From contig JAYKKI010000039.1 of NCBI GenBank assembly GCA_039881145.1, forward strand, positions 17,614,001 through 17,678,000: a DNA stretch of 64,000 nucleotides, given 5' to 3'. The translations under genes and the position numbers were made by a program. The stretch is from Druceiella hillmani (lineage: Eukaryota > Arthropoda > Insecta > Lepidoptera > Hepialidae). The notes below the pieces were generated by a model. It saw only the letters and a list, made by a program, of their open reading frames with translations, had not been told where the DNA came from and made no database searches. Shown piece by piece: positions 1 through 10,416 of this stretch. Position 1 is the stretch's first letter; the number at the start of each line of letters is the position of its first letter.

Positions 1-1215
1 AGTGAGACTGTGTAATTTCAGTACGAGACGTTGAACAATAATGTATCTTGTTTTTTTGTACCCGTATCGTATAACAGCTACCTAGTTAATTTAAATCGGA
101 TTTTTGTTACTTTATTGTCTAGAATTTATGAAAGAGACTGGGTTCGGGAAAGTAATGCTTGCAGAACGGAGAAAAAGTAATATCTTTTAAAATAATCTTT
201 TAGTTTTAGTTTATAGCATGTTTTTTTGTTACTATTGTTTTTATATTTTATTTGTTTAATATATGTACAAAGTTAAAATGTAAAAGCCTTTGAGTCGGCT
301 ACGCATCGCATTATTAATCTTTTATACATTTTTTTCCCGTATTTTTACACACGAGTGTTGTGCCAGTGAGGTCATATGTAATTCACAATTTATGCATCAT
401 ATGTATGTTTTTTCTGCGGCTACGTTTATTTAAACATTGCGTTTATCCCAAATGCTTTGAACATTTACCTGTTCTTGCGTAATGCTTTAAGAATTTCCGC
501 TTGTGCCCTATCAGCTTTACCTTAGTGCACTCATTATCCTTATCTGCTGGTTATGCCGCAGTCATACGTCATGGAGACGTGTTCCCAAGTGGCCGCAAAA
601 ATGGAGAACGATTTTAAGCTAAACGACACGTTTCGAGTTTTTTTTATTACGAGTCATCAGGATTGCAGAGGATTCTCGAATCTTAATTTCAACTAAATAT
701 ATTCTATATTATTTTGAAATATTGTAAAGAGTTTTGAAGCTTAATATTTCTCACGTGTAGTTTAAAAATTAAAAAAAAATTAAACCTGAAATTCTGAATG
801 AGCTGTCCAATGGCAACTCTCAAGATCGTGTCTGCGAATAAATTATCTATACATATAATACAATTGTAACAGAGTGAATTCTGTGCATGGAAAATATTTT
901 AAAGAGTGATTGAATCAGTGTAGCGTACGTAGCCTATAATTTTTATCTGTCTGTTAATTTGTTTTTCAAGTACGCGAAATCTACTGGACGGAATCGATAA
1001 AATTTGCTATGCTAATAGTTTATACTCTCGAGCAACATATAGGATACGTTTATTTGAATATTATCGATTAAAAAAAACCTAACTTGGTGAATATTACGAT
1101 AATGGTACTGCCAACGCCATCTATTAGTGTTTTTAGTAAACTTTATGCGCATAGATTTAGTAGAAATAAATAAAAAGACAATAATAATGATTATAATAAT
1201 AATAATGATTTCGAC
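1..1215. other. Unassigned AT-rich sequence
   Basis: No gene, RNA or repeat family could be supported here. Open frames are short and broken. A short run of AATAATAATGATT-type simple sequence lies at about 1180-1210, just before the tRNA-like relic. Confidence 0.6.
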
Positions 1216-1225
1216 AGGATAGTTG

Positions 1226-1308
1226 GATCAGTCGTGGTGTAATGGTTAGCGCGATAATACGGCACGTTGAAGATTTGGGTTCAGTTCCCACCGGCCGCTC
1301 GATCTTTT
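1226..1308 (+). tRNA. tRNA-derived relic (tRNA pseudogene or SINE head)
   Basis: The segment contains TGGTGTAATGG, an exact match to the RNA polymerase III A box (TRGYNNARNGG). About 45 bases later GGTTCAGTTCC matches the B box except for one base (A to G after TTCA). A TTGGG/CCCAC T-arm around that loop can form. GATC occurs at both ends and could pair as part of an acceptor stem. A TTTTT run, the usual Pol III stop, follows at once. The anticodon arm does not fold convincingly and I cannot name an anticodon, so this is a tRNA pseudogene or the head of a tRNA-derived SINE rather than a working tRNA. No SINE body is recognisable downstream. Confidence 0.55.
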
Positions 1309-1446
1309 TCTTTGTGTGGTCTACAATAATGATACTACATCGATGTTTTTTTAAGTAATCGCGGAAGAAGTCGCGGGCATCCCTATAGTTAATATATAAA
1401 TGTATCGGGTGAACATTATTCTTTCTTTTAATATCTTGCAATTTTT

Positions 1447-1879
1447 GAAGTTATACTTCTTTAGGCGCGTTATGAAAAAATGATGAGAGTGAAACTTTAA
1501 GATTCGTCACACAAAAGATACAGTATGAAGTTGCAGCGGTTGCAGTCTCGAAACAAAAGCTATTGGCGCTATCGTCGCCTCTGTTCACTGTTTTCATATT
1601 CATAGTATTTATCCACATGTTTCTAGTGTCTACACGTGTTTTAGTTTCATATAAGTGCGATTTATATATGTGCTGATAAATTATATTCAGTAGTGATTTA
1701 AATTCAATATTTTGATTAATATATTTACTATTCGTAAATATTAGTGAAAAAATTGTGTTTATAGACTTTTTCAAGTGCTCCAATATAATTGAGGTTATCT
1801 ATCCGTATGTATTATTTAATGATGCCAAAGAAGTATAACTTCTCACGCGCGTACATAAGTACACGCACCCTTTTTTTTA
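1447..1879 (-). mobile_element. MITE-like element A, copy 1 (GAAGTTATACTTC ends)
   Basis: This stretch is the reverse complement of 6338-6765 with only scattered differences over about 420 bases. The left end reads GAAGTTATACTTCTTTAGG; near the right end the same sequence occurs inverted (CCAAAGAAGTATAACTTC). It is followed by a CACGCGCGTACATAAGTAC tail and a T run shared by both copies. It encodes no protein: the open frame inside is only the element read backwards. The terminal motif is itself nearly palindromic. No clear target duplication was found, so class II non-autonomous is an inference from the inverted ends. Confidence 0.7.
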
Positions 1880-1880
1880 A

Positions 1881-2228
1881 TTGAGATCCTCTCAAATACC
1901 TATTTTTACTTTTTCATTTATGCAATGTAGTTTAAAACTATAGAAAATGTGAGGAACGGACGGACATAAAATTTTAGGATAATTTAACGCCTTTCAGTAT
2001 CTTCGTTTTTTTCGTAATTAGAATCGTATAAACGATGTCATTTTTTTAAATTCCGTCTATTTTTGTTTTAAGGACCATAGCCTTGCAACGGTTTATGTCG
2101 GATAGCATTAAATAATTGACTCAACTTGCGGACAGATATCTCTGAACTACTTCGTTATAATAAAGAACGTTGCTGTTATTCATATTCAGGTTTGGAGATT
2201 CTCCACTTTTTCTGAAAAAAATCTTTAT
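1881..2228. other. Unassigned sequence
   Basis: No supported feature between the first copy of element A and the first copy of element B. Confidence 0.5.
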
Positions 2229-2632
2229 AAAAATAGGGTATTTGATTGATGTCGATATTTTTTGTAAAAATGTTTTAAATTTGCAAACTTCTAAATAGGA
2301 AAGTGTCAATTTTTTTTGTTCAAATTCAGAAAATTGTAATATGCAATATACAACTTAAACGCAATATTTAACGAGATACTAAAAACATTTAATAAACTCT
2401 CTTGTAATGAATACTAAATAACAGACTAGTGACGTCATAGGCCAGTTGTGTTTTGTATAGGGCGTTTTCGTGCGAATCGTAGTTCGTTAGTTTTTAAGTC
2501 GTTATAAATTTGTAATGAAAAATCCTAGGTACGATATATTTATTTTAATCGTTTTTAATGCTATAACTTATTCTATTTTAGTAAAAAATATTTTACTAAA
2601 AAAATATAGTCAAATACCTACCTTATTGCGAT
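2229..2632 (+). mobile_element. MITE-like element B, copy 1 (TA-flanked, GGGTATTTGA ends)
   Basis: The left end reads TA-GGGTATTTGATT and the right end AGTCAAATACC-TA, so the ends are inverted repeats of about 12 bases flanked by TA. A TA target duplication is the hallmark of Tc1/mariner-type elements. The interior is about 400 bases without coding capacity and matches 6972-7446 in the same orientation, including the segment around TTTAACGAGATACTA and the GAATCGTAGTTCGT motif. The copies are moderately diverged, so the insertion is not recent. Confidence 0.68.
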
Positions 2633-3620
2633 TTTAATGAAAAAAAATTTATTTTTTTACAAAAACACGCCTTAACTATATTCAGTTTGATGCACAAAAT
2701 CACTTTTATGAATAAAGATACGTTTTTTTGTATATACCCCTGGATAGATGTGACAAGCCGCTGTTTACACTAATTTTGACACTGCTGTACGGTGACACCG
2801 TCTTTGTATTACGCTTTCACGAATCTGAGGAATTCCAGTAACACCATATTGGCGTTTATTTATGTCCTCAAAATTGAGGGACAGAATTAAAAAAATTATA
2901 TTTATATTTTATTAACTTGTTTTAGAATTCTTTCGATAAATGCTGGCGGTGACCGGTGGTAGGGTTTACGAAGGGCCCTAGGACACCATAATAATTTTGG
3001 TCACACGTGCAAATAACAGTGTTATTAATTTTTCGTTAAATATTTCGATTCAACAAATATATGACGTTTTTTTGTGCATGGCGATACTGATCGTACTGCT
3101 ATACTCTCGGAGTCAACGTGGGCGTGTGTCATGACAGCACGAAATGTCTGCTTTCTACGAAGAAGGAGAGAGCGATCTGAAATGCAACGGAGCAGGGAAA
3201 GTCAGACCACCGCAACACCCGCGGGCGGATCATGAGCGGTTTTGTATCTGATGAGTCGATCGTGCTTTTTTATTGTTACACATTCGAAGGCAAACTTTTT
3301 TTTAATTTATGGAATATTTTGGTTTGAAAAACAATAGAGTTTACCCAGTCGATTGGTTGGTTGCATTAACCTGTTAGTACGAATGCAGTTCAGATTCTGT
3401 AGATAAAGCCGAGTTAGTGCGCTTAGGTTTTCGATCCAGCTTTTCGAGACAAAATGACATTAATAATGACTCTGACGTTTGCACGTGTGACTAAAATTCT
3501 ATGATGCCCATGGGGCCCTGTATAATCCCTACTACCTGTCGCCGCCATAATTTTTCCAATAACCCCATGAAACGTATAGAAACATTCGAAATGTAAGCCT
3601 ACAAACGTGTGATGTCAACA
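2633..3620. other. Unassigned sequence
   Basis: No gene or repeat could be assigned. The part at 3110-3250 is richer in G+C than its surroundings but holds no convincing frame. Confidence 0.5.
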
Positions 3621-3629
3621 TCTTCGACT

Positions 3630-3923
3630 CAGAAAGTCACCAATGAAGAAGTTCTGCGACGAGTTGTCCAGAAACGCAAGTTTTTGCGAACCAGCAAACA
3701 GTTTAAAGTTGCACATCTGGGGTTGGTGCTCAGGCATGGCATATATGAGCTCTAGCAACTAATAATGATGGCAAAAGTTGCTGGGATAAGGAAAGTCGGT
3801 AGTAGAAGAAAGTCACGTTTACGCAATATCCGAGAATGGACAGGGATTACGAGCGCCGCCGAACCCTTTCACCTTGCCAAGAGCAAGACCACATACGCAT
3901 AGCTGACTGCCAACCTTCACTAG
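3630..3923 (+). pseudogene. Non-LTR retrotransposon reverse transcriptase, C-terminal remnant
   Basis: One frame reads QKVTNEEVLRRVVQKRK, then AHLGLVLRHGIYEL, a stop, QLIMMAKVAGIRKVGSRRKS, and LRNIREWTGITSAAEPFHLA. This order (KVTNEEVL, LGHVLRH-like, KV.GKRRVGRRK-like, WLRNIREWTG-like) is what I know from the extreme C-terminus of RTE/Jockey-type non-LTR polymerases in insects. At least two in-frame stops and several replaced residues show that it is dead. The catalytic reverse transcriptase core and the endonuclease are absent, as expected for a decayed fragment. The neighbouring 74-codon frame at 3836-4060 is an out-of-frame shadow. Confidence 0.85.
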
Positions 3924-4116
3924 TTGGAAAGGGACCCTTAGAAGAAGACTCAGCTTTTAACCTGCAGCTTAGCTCCCTTTGTTTTCCCCGCAGTAGGGTG
4001 ATATCTTCTCTTCGTATCCCGTGTCCCCTCGATGGAGTAAAGAGCTTCCACGATGCTTAATGAATTGCTTCATTCCAGGTCTTGCGTATGCTATTCAGCT
4101 CCGCTAGCACAGTCGG

Positions 4117-5397
4117 CTTTTTTAACTTTCCAATACGGCCAAATTACAAGTTTAGTTAAATTTCGCACGATCTTACATGCTTTTATCTAAAAAAGTAACA
4201 AAATGGGTTATAAGAAAACAAAACTGGCTTTAGGATATTGGAAACTTGCATTTGGTTTACCCTTTTCAAAAATAAATCCGATAAAAAGTGAAAGGGGACG
4301 ATATTTAAAATGTCTTTTTTTCTTTAAAAAATACTCTATTCTTTCATTGGGAATTCAAAATATCTACCTTATTTTATTTCAAAGTTATTTTGGAGAAACA
4401 TTTTATTCTGGATAAAAATGACCGTATTATTGGAGATGAAGGTTAAACAAGACATATTTTGGAGATGAAGGTCAAACAAGAGGATGTTTAAAAGCAATCT
4501 TAGGTGTATTATTGTAATAATTATTGATATTAAAGACTGCAACTTTTCCATGTCGACAAGACTTAATTTATATTCAGCGCGAGGTGAATCAAACGATCGT
4601 CATAAGCATGCGACAAACAGGAATTTTTCATAATTACCCGCAGATGCGAGGTCTTTATTTTTTAAATCATTCATAACGGAGATATGCATCTAAATGAGAA
4701 GTTAACCTTTAGCGTGCAATAGGAATAGGTTACTTTTGATCACCATGTTGCAACTAAGCGTTACATTGTTGCACTTGTTGTTACTCGGCGCGTAACTTGT
4801 TTTGCACCGTGGGAAAGTGTGCCTCTAGCACGTGTGTGCATTTGTGCACAAATATAAAACGTTGGCAAGCTAGAGAATTGACAGTCGTGTCGGAGTTGCT
4901 TTGTGGCGTTTACGCTTGTTCTGTTTTAGTTTCAGGTTTGTTGCCTTTCTTGTAGGCAGAGACCTATTTCTCACGTCAGCTAGACTAAGTAGCAGCGGTT
5001 GAGTACGATACACTCTCGTCTGTCGTATTATTTTTTAGTTATTGTGACTTGTGATAAAAATAAGCGATACTATTTGATAGTGTATGTTTTTCAGTATCAT
5101 CTGTGCCGCAACGTTTAACGTAGAGGTATAATCGCTGCTGGTGGGTCTCTTTCACTTTTTTGTATTTTTTTTTGAAGACGAATTAAAAAACGAAATAAAC
5201 ATTTTAAATATCGTTCCCATTGACTTTTTTCTTATTTCTTTCTGAAAAGGAAAAACTAAATAAAGGTTTCGATATCGTAAAGCCAGTTTTGTTTTCTTAT
5301 AACCCATTTTGTTAATTTTTTAGATAAAAGCATGTAAAACGTACGAAATTTAACTGAAATGTAATATTACGTATTCAAAAATTTAAAAAGCCGCATA
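4117..5397. mobile_element. 1.28 kb element with ~115 bp terminal inverted repeats
   Basis: The first ~115 bases (4117-4233) return as reverse complement at 5281-5397. Shared blocks include GGCTTTTTT, GTTAAATTTCG, ACATGCTTTTATCTAAAAAA and the AACAAAATGGGTTATAAG segment. Identity is high towards the inside and lower at the outer edge. The interior holds no transposase. It does hold a small direct duplication (TTTTGGAGATGAAGGT, twice at about 4389-4470) and a promoter-like TATA/initiator pair. No target duplication was recognised, so long-TIR or foldback DNA element is the best description, not a family assignment. Confidence 0.7.
4829..4888 (+). promoter_or_regulatory. Candidate core promoter (E-box, TATA, initiator)
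   Basis: A CACGTG E-box lies at 4829-4834 and TATAAAA at 4853-4859. An initiator-like ACAGTC follows at 4881-4886, whose A is 30 bases downstream of the TATA start. That is the spacing usual for RNA polymerase II. The site sits inside the long-inverted-repeat element, so any transcript would start within it. No open frame of note follows. The call rests on motif spacing alone. Confidence 0.35.
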
Positions 5398-5617
5398 GAT
5401 TTTTTACATCGTTTGAAGTGAGGTAGGTTACTTTAATTTTCAAAAGTTATCACTAATTTGGTCTCAATGTCTAATATAATTAAGTAGGGCGAAATTATAT
5501 TATGGTGAATATTTCAAAAATGTCGTAGACATCTCGAATCGTCTTTATAGTTTTCCTACGTTTGCATAGGCTTCTAGAAATAAGGGAAAAAATATTTATT
5601 GAAGTAAAACTTCTTTT
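5398..5617. other. Unassigned sequence
   Basis: Nothing assigned. A GAAGTAAAACTTCTTT motif at about 5604-5619, like the end of element A, touches the ribozyme element that follows. Confidence 0.4.
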
Positions 5618-5705
5618 TAGTATTATTTCTACTTTCTTTAAGTTCTTTACCACGACCTAGGTTTCGGTGTATTACAACATCTTCAGGTGGGTTATTAGCA
5701 GATAT
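5618..5705 (-). mobile_element. Penelope-like ribozyme element, copy A (single arm)
   Basis: A lone, truncated arm of the hammerhead-bearing family. It starts at TAGTATTATTTCTACTTTC, carries the ribozyme on the minus strand and ends after TTATTAGCAGATATC. The second, inverted arm and the CAATATT tail present in fuller copies are missing, and no target duplication could be identified. Confidence 0.7.
5650..5690 (-). ncRNA. Hammerhead ribozyme, type I, copy A (near intact)
   Basis: Minus strand, 5' to 3': CCAC (stem I), CTGAAGA core, stem II hairpin, GAAA core, ACCTAGGT minimal stem III, GTC, GTGG (stem I). All core residues are present. One stem II base pair is lost because the second strand reads ACACC instead of ACAAC. 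The predicted cut lies between 5654 and 5653. Activity is probably reduced but not excluded. Confidence 0.7.
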
Positions 5706-6337
5706 CTTTTCTTTTGCATAACAGACCAATATGTGAACGACCTTTTGAGGGTTTAATTTTTCTTCTTGAGGTACGGCAAAAGTGGAGGGTCTGGCGACAC
5801 GTGTTTTTGAGGTTTATTTAATAATGGATTTGTTCATTGATAGCTTCAAGGTCTCGCTGAAGATAGGCGGTCGAGATTCTACGAGTTATCGTGATGATTT
5901 GACCAATTATCGATCGTGCCGATTGGACTAGTTATCGTGACGACTTGACGTGGTCGCGCCGTAAGATTTCAGCGCGATAATGATGTATATTTATCGTCTT
6001 CGTGTGCTTACTTTCGTCCTCGCTATTGCGGGCGCATGCCGTCGCACTTTTTTCAGGTGTCGCTTTTACATCATCGGATGGTTTATTTGGCTGACAGATG
6101 CGAAGATGGACCTCGCGTGATGGCGGCGTCGCTTTGGGATGTGCACGCGAGCGGGACTGCGTGCGTCGTGTGATGTATGCGAAACGATGTATGTGATCGA
6201 TGTATTCGCACGAAGACAATTTTAATAATGAATGAACCGGTGCGAAATATGTTATGCTGTGTTGCATATTGTGGCGATGTATATTATGTGATTACGCGAT
6301 GGTTTGTTCATTTTTTCCATAATTCAGAGTCGAGAGA
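5706..6337. other. Unassigned sequence with a small degenerate duplication
   Basis: No gene assigned. At 5882-5950 the phrase AGTTATCGTGATGATTTGAC recurs once as AGTTATCGTGACGACTTGAC, about 44 bases later. Open frames on both strands at 5932-6374 lack any recognisable domain. Confidence 0.45.
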
Positions 6338-6765
6338 CAAAAAAAAGGGCGCGTGTACTTATGTACGCGCGTGAGAAGTTATACTTCTTTGACATCATTA
6401 AATAATACATACGGACAGATAACCTCAATTATATTGGAGCACTTGAAAAAGTCTATAAACACAATTTTTTCACTAATATTTACGAATAGTAAATATATTA
6501 ATCAAAATATTGAATTTAAATCACTACTGAATATAATTTAAAATCGCACTTATATGAAACTAAAACACGTGTGTGAATGTAGACACTAGAAACATGTGGA
6601 TAAATACTATGAATATGAAAACAGTGAACAGAGGCGACGATGGTGCCAATAGCTTTTGTTTCGAGACTGCAACCGCTGCAACTTCATACTGTAACTTTTG
6701 TGTGACGAATCTTAAAATTTCACTCTCATCATTTTTTCATAACGTGCCTAAAGAAGTATAACTTC
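6338..6765 (+). mobile_element. MITE-like element A, copy 2
   Basis: Inverted partner of 1447-1879. It begins with an A run and GGGCGCGTGTACTTATGTACG, continues with GAGAAGTTATACTTCTTTG and ends with CCTAAAGAAGTATAACTTC. Compared with copy 1, about 13 bases near TTATCAGCACATA are deleted (around 6541). The two copies face each other across about 4.5 kb. Confidence 0.72.
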
Positions 6766-6971
6766 AATAAAAAAATCGAATAATCTTCCCCATTGAGTGG
6801 GCTTATCGTTGCATTGGCGTTAAAAATAGATTTTCTTGAAATTAATTCATTTGAATGCCTCTTCCCCTTTCTTCAACCCTAACTTCAAAAGAATAGTGGT
6901 AAAAATCTAAAAATATACACAAATATAGCTCTTAGTAAGTACTTCAATTGTAATGGACACTAGCATATACA

Positions 6972-7446
6972 GAAAAATAGGGTATATGGCTGCTGTCGAT
7001 ATTTTTTGTAAAAATATTATAAAACTGTAGAGTAGGTTTAAAAAGAAATAATGCAAATAACAAATAATTAATTGACACTTCTAAATAGGAAAAAGTGTCT
7101 ATTTTTTGTTCATTAAATTGAAAAAGTTATTATGAATTTAGTTTCTGCACAAGAAAATGAGAAAATTATAATATGTAATATATGTATAACTTAAACGCAA
7201 CATTTAACGAGATACTATAAACGTTTAATAAACTCCCTTATAACGAAAGGTAAGTAACTGGCCAGTGGCGTCATAAGAATGTTGTGTTTTGTATGCGGGT
7301 CGTCTCCGCGAGAATCGTAGTTCGTCAGTTTTTAAGTAATCATAAGTTTGTAATGAAAAGTCCTAGGTGCGATATATTTATTTTAACCGCTTTTAATGTT
7401 ATTACTTATTCTATTTTAGTAATAAAAATATAGTTAAATACCCTAT
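6972..7446 (+). mobile_element. MITE-like element B, copy 2
   Basis: Same family and orientation as 2229-2632. Ends read TA-GGGTATATGG and GTTAAATACCC-TA. It carries an extra ~55-base stretch near 7025-7080 and another near 7105-7165 relative to copy 1. The right end is shared with the tandem duplication that follows. Confidence 0.68.
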
Positions 7447-7846
7447 TTAAAAAAAAACGTCTTTATGGAACGATGTCATTTTTGTCGAGATTTTTATTAT
7501 CTGTTACACAAAGTTTAACTCAAGTTTAAGTTTCAATAAGTAAATTAATAAATTTATAAATAATAACTAATTGTGATAAATTCGGTGCATCGGTTGGTAC
7601 TCAACTGAATACTTTATTTATCTCGGTAGGTACTCAACTGAATACTTTGTTAAATACCCTATTTAAAAAAAAAAGTCTTTATGGAACGATGATATTTTTG
7701 TCGAGATTTTTATTATCTGTTACACAAAGTTTAACTCAAGTTTAAGTTTCAATAAGTAAATTACTAAATTTATAAATAATAACTAATTGTGATAAATTCG
7801 GTGCATCGGTAGGTACTCAACTGAATACTTTATTTGTCTCGTGAGT
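7433..7846 (+). repeat. Tandem duplication, 216 bp unit, joined to the end of element B
   Basis: GTTAAATACCCTATTTAAAA occurs at 7433 and at 7649, and the following ~195 bases are nearly identical. The unit includes the last ~14 bases of element B, so the duplication arose after the element inserted. Inside, GGTACTCAACTGAATACTTT is itself repeated. Confidence 0.85.
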
Positions 7847-8497
7847 GGCAAAATAGATATAATGTTATTACTGAGAATGTGATGTGAAATAATAATGTGA
7901 CATTAAGGTTAATTCAGGGGATTTCAGTAATCTAATGTAAATTATTACAAGGTGGCTACGGAATCCTACCGTGAGCATGTTCGATACAGTCTTGTCCGGT
8001 ATTTAATTGTTTGTTTCTTTTAAATTGCATTTGTTTTTAATTTCGTAAATATTGAAGAATGTTTCGTCTAGAATTAAGAGAGAATTTACGAGACATAAAT
8101 TCTTTTGCAGTCTTTCACAAAACGTCTGTAGTAAATAAATTATAGAAATGAAGTGTAGGATGTCATTTGGTGCGAAAATGGGAGTTCGATAACAAGAATT
8201 TAGAATTTGTTCGTTTAATAATACATAAAAAAATGAAATGGATTCGTTTGTATCCGAGCTGTAGGATTTTAAGTGAATCTTAAAGAACCTTTAAAATTTG
8301 CAAAGTCAAAAAATTTTTTTACTCTTTCTTTTCTGAGTCTCACGCGCTGCAGCCATGCTCCTCTTAGATTAGCTAGAATCTTCAAAGTGTAGGATTTATG
8401 AATATAAACCTATCGGTCCATTATTAACAGAGTTCACGAAATTTGGCATAATTTAATGCATCGAACATTTTGAACTGGCTACCAAACCGAATTTATC
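7847..8497. other. Unassigned sequence
   Basis: No supported feature before the target duplication of the second ribozyme element. Confidence 0.5.
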
Positions 8498-8566
8498 GAA
8501 ATTTTCATCCACAATTAAATGAAACTACGTGATGTAGTATTATTTCTACTATCTTTAATTTCTTTA

Positions 8567-8607
8567 CCACGACCTAGGTTTCATTGTATTACAACATCTT
8601 CAGGTGG
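8567..8607 (-). ncRNA. Hammerhead ribozyme, type I, copy B left arm
   Basis: Minus strand carries CCAC, CTGAAGA, stem II, GAAA, ACCTAGGT, GTC and GTGG in order. The only change is C to T before GAAA, which turns the closing G-C pair of stem II into G-U. Predicted cut between 8571 and 8570. Probably active or weakly active. Confidence 0.75.
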
Positions 8608-8711
8608 GATATTAGCAAATATCATCTTTGAATAGTATTATTGAGGAATATTTGGGATAATATTTGGGATATTAGCAAAGATCATCAAAAAGAAGCATCT
8701 TTGCTAATATC

Positions 8712-8752
8712 CCACCTGAAGATGTTGTAATACAACGAAACCTAGGTCGTGG
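8712..8752 (+). ncRNA. Hammerhead ribozyme, type I, copy B right arm (intact)
   Basis: Stem I strand CCAC (8712-8715), core CTGAAGA (8716-8722), an extra T, stem II GTTGT/ACAAC closed by AAT (8724-8736), core GAAA (8737-8740), minimal stem III in ACCTAGGT, cleavage triplet GTC ending at 8748, and stem I strand GTGG (8749-8752). TCTTT at 8698-8702 can pair with AAAGA further on (8754-8758 or 8763-8767), giving stem I an internal loop that could contact loop II. The very short stem III is characteristic of Penelope-associated hammerheads. The unpaired T before stem II is unusual. Predicted cut between 8748 and 8749. Confidence 0.82.
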
Positions 8753-8865
8753 TAAAGAAATTAAAGATAGTAGAAATAATACTACATCACGTAGTTTCAT
8801 TTAATTGTGAATAATGAATTTCTACAAAATTAACGCCAAATATATTCAATATTAGAAATTTTCAT

Positions 8866-10404
8866 GTCAAAAACAAATTTTGAAAAATAATAAATGTGCC
8901 GGGTGACATTGTTAGTTGCAAATAAATTCTATACTGAAATGTGGGTAGTGCACCCTACGCTGTGCATCCCACGGATGGTCATGAGGACGAAATAACCTTC
9001 GCTCAAAAAGAACGACGCGACATTAGCAAATTTCACCAAATACTTCCATTGTCTGGCTGGCGCATCATAAGAACCGGCCATTTGCTCATATAGCTGATGC
9101 AGTGCAGTTTCTGTGAATGTTTTTCAAACTTGCAAGCGATTTTACACGTAGGCGTATAAAACTTGTGACAAGAGCACAATTGAGGAAAATAGTTATGAAT
9201 CCAGGACGCGGTGATCATGACCTCAGCACCAAGTAGTAATAAGATAAATTAATATTGCAGTATATATCCTCATTTGTTTATGACGTTGTTAATTGCCAAC
9301 ATTATCTACAGAGTTAAGGTCGTAACTCCAATGCAATAACTTGTTCTTTAGAATAAAAAATATAGTCACCGATATTTATAAATGGTTTCTTATCTCTGAC
9401 TTGAAACTATTTCAAAAGATTTTCTACCATTACGAGTTATATACAAATAGTTTTAATTTTAGCGCGTTTAAAAAGGGTTATTATGTATGTTTTTGAAAGT
9501 TCTTTGCGTTAAGTGTTGTTCGTGCCATTGTGATGATAAATTATTTAAAATATAATCGCAGATTATGCACCAGGTGCAAGATTGCAATTTATTAACAGCT
9601 TTGATAAAATATGTGGCGTTCGAAGGTGATCATAGATTATAAGAGTGCATTTTAAAAAATGTTTTTTTAAGTGTATTGGGTTTGTCATAAACAAGGAGGC
9701 AGTTCAAACGTTATTCATTATAAAACATTTGTTTTACAATGAAGATATACTGGTTTGATTTCTTGATATGATGAAGACGAGAAGTTGAGATGAAACGTTA
9801 AGTTAGATTGCTACCTTCACATAAGTAGAAAAAGTGGTACCTTAAATAGTTTTAATTTTTAAAACATATTTTTTTAATGTCGCTGGCTGTTTTCCGTGGT
9901 GTAAAGGTGATTAGTATAATTTATGGAGACGTACGTTTCTTACGAAAATTTTGTCTAAAAATTCCGTTTAGGGTTTATTTTAACATTTTTGTCGATCTAT
10001 TGATTGATATGTTTTATATAAGAACTAGTGACATTGCACGGGTACATTGTAGAGTCGACAAGATATTGTTTATATACCAAGTTAAGTATATAAGGAAATA
10101 TTTTAAGCAAGAGGGAAAAGACTTCCCTAAGTGTCAATTTCCCTGTCCCTTTGTAGTGGTACTATCGAGTGTAGCGGCGTAGTCCTGCGCTTTATTTTTT
10201 TAACAAGAATATAATAATGTACTGCGACATGGTGGCCTTACTGACATCCATCCGCCCTCCAATTTCCTTCCGATTGTTCTAAATGTCATTGAAATGCACA
10301 TTTCGACTTTTGTTTATTCATTTATTTTAAACTGCTAATACAAATTATAAAGAGCGAAGAGTCGGTCTTTATCTGAAGAAAACATTTAAAATGATGTGAA
10401 TGTG
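8866..10404. other. Unassigned sequence
   Basis: No repeat family or gene recognised. A 101-codon frame at 9877-10182 has no known domain, and its composition follows the AT-rich background. Confidence 0.5.
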
Positions 10405-10416
10405 ATTACTATTAAT

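Larger units (their letters stand above)
8509..8854 (+). mobile_element. Penelope-like ribozyme element, copy B (both arms)
   Basis: Complete two-armed copy. The left arm starts CACAATTAAATGAAACTACG, and the right arm is its inverted repeat plus a ~45-base tail ending CAATATT. The insertion is flanked by an exact 11-bp target duplication GAAATTTTCAT (8498-8508 and 8855-8865). Each arm carries a hammerhead, on opposite strands, separated by a short spacer. There is no protein. The variable-length target duplications of this family and the ribozyme in the repeated arm match what is known of Penelope-like retroelements; the element is non-autonomous. Confidence 0.82.

Noticed and set aside
3836..4060. 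74-codon frame at the reverse transcriptase fossil
   Set aside because: Out of frame with the reverse transcriptase homology; a shadow.
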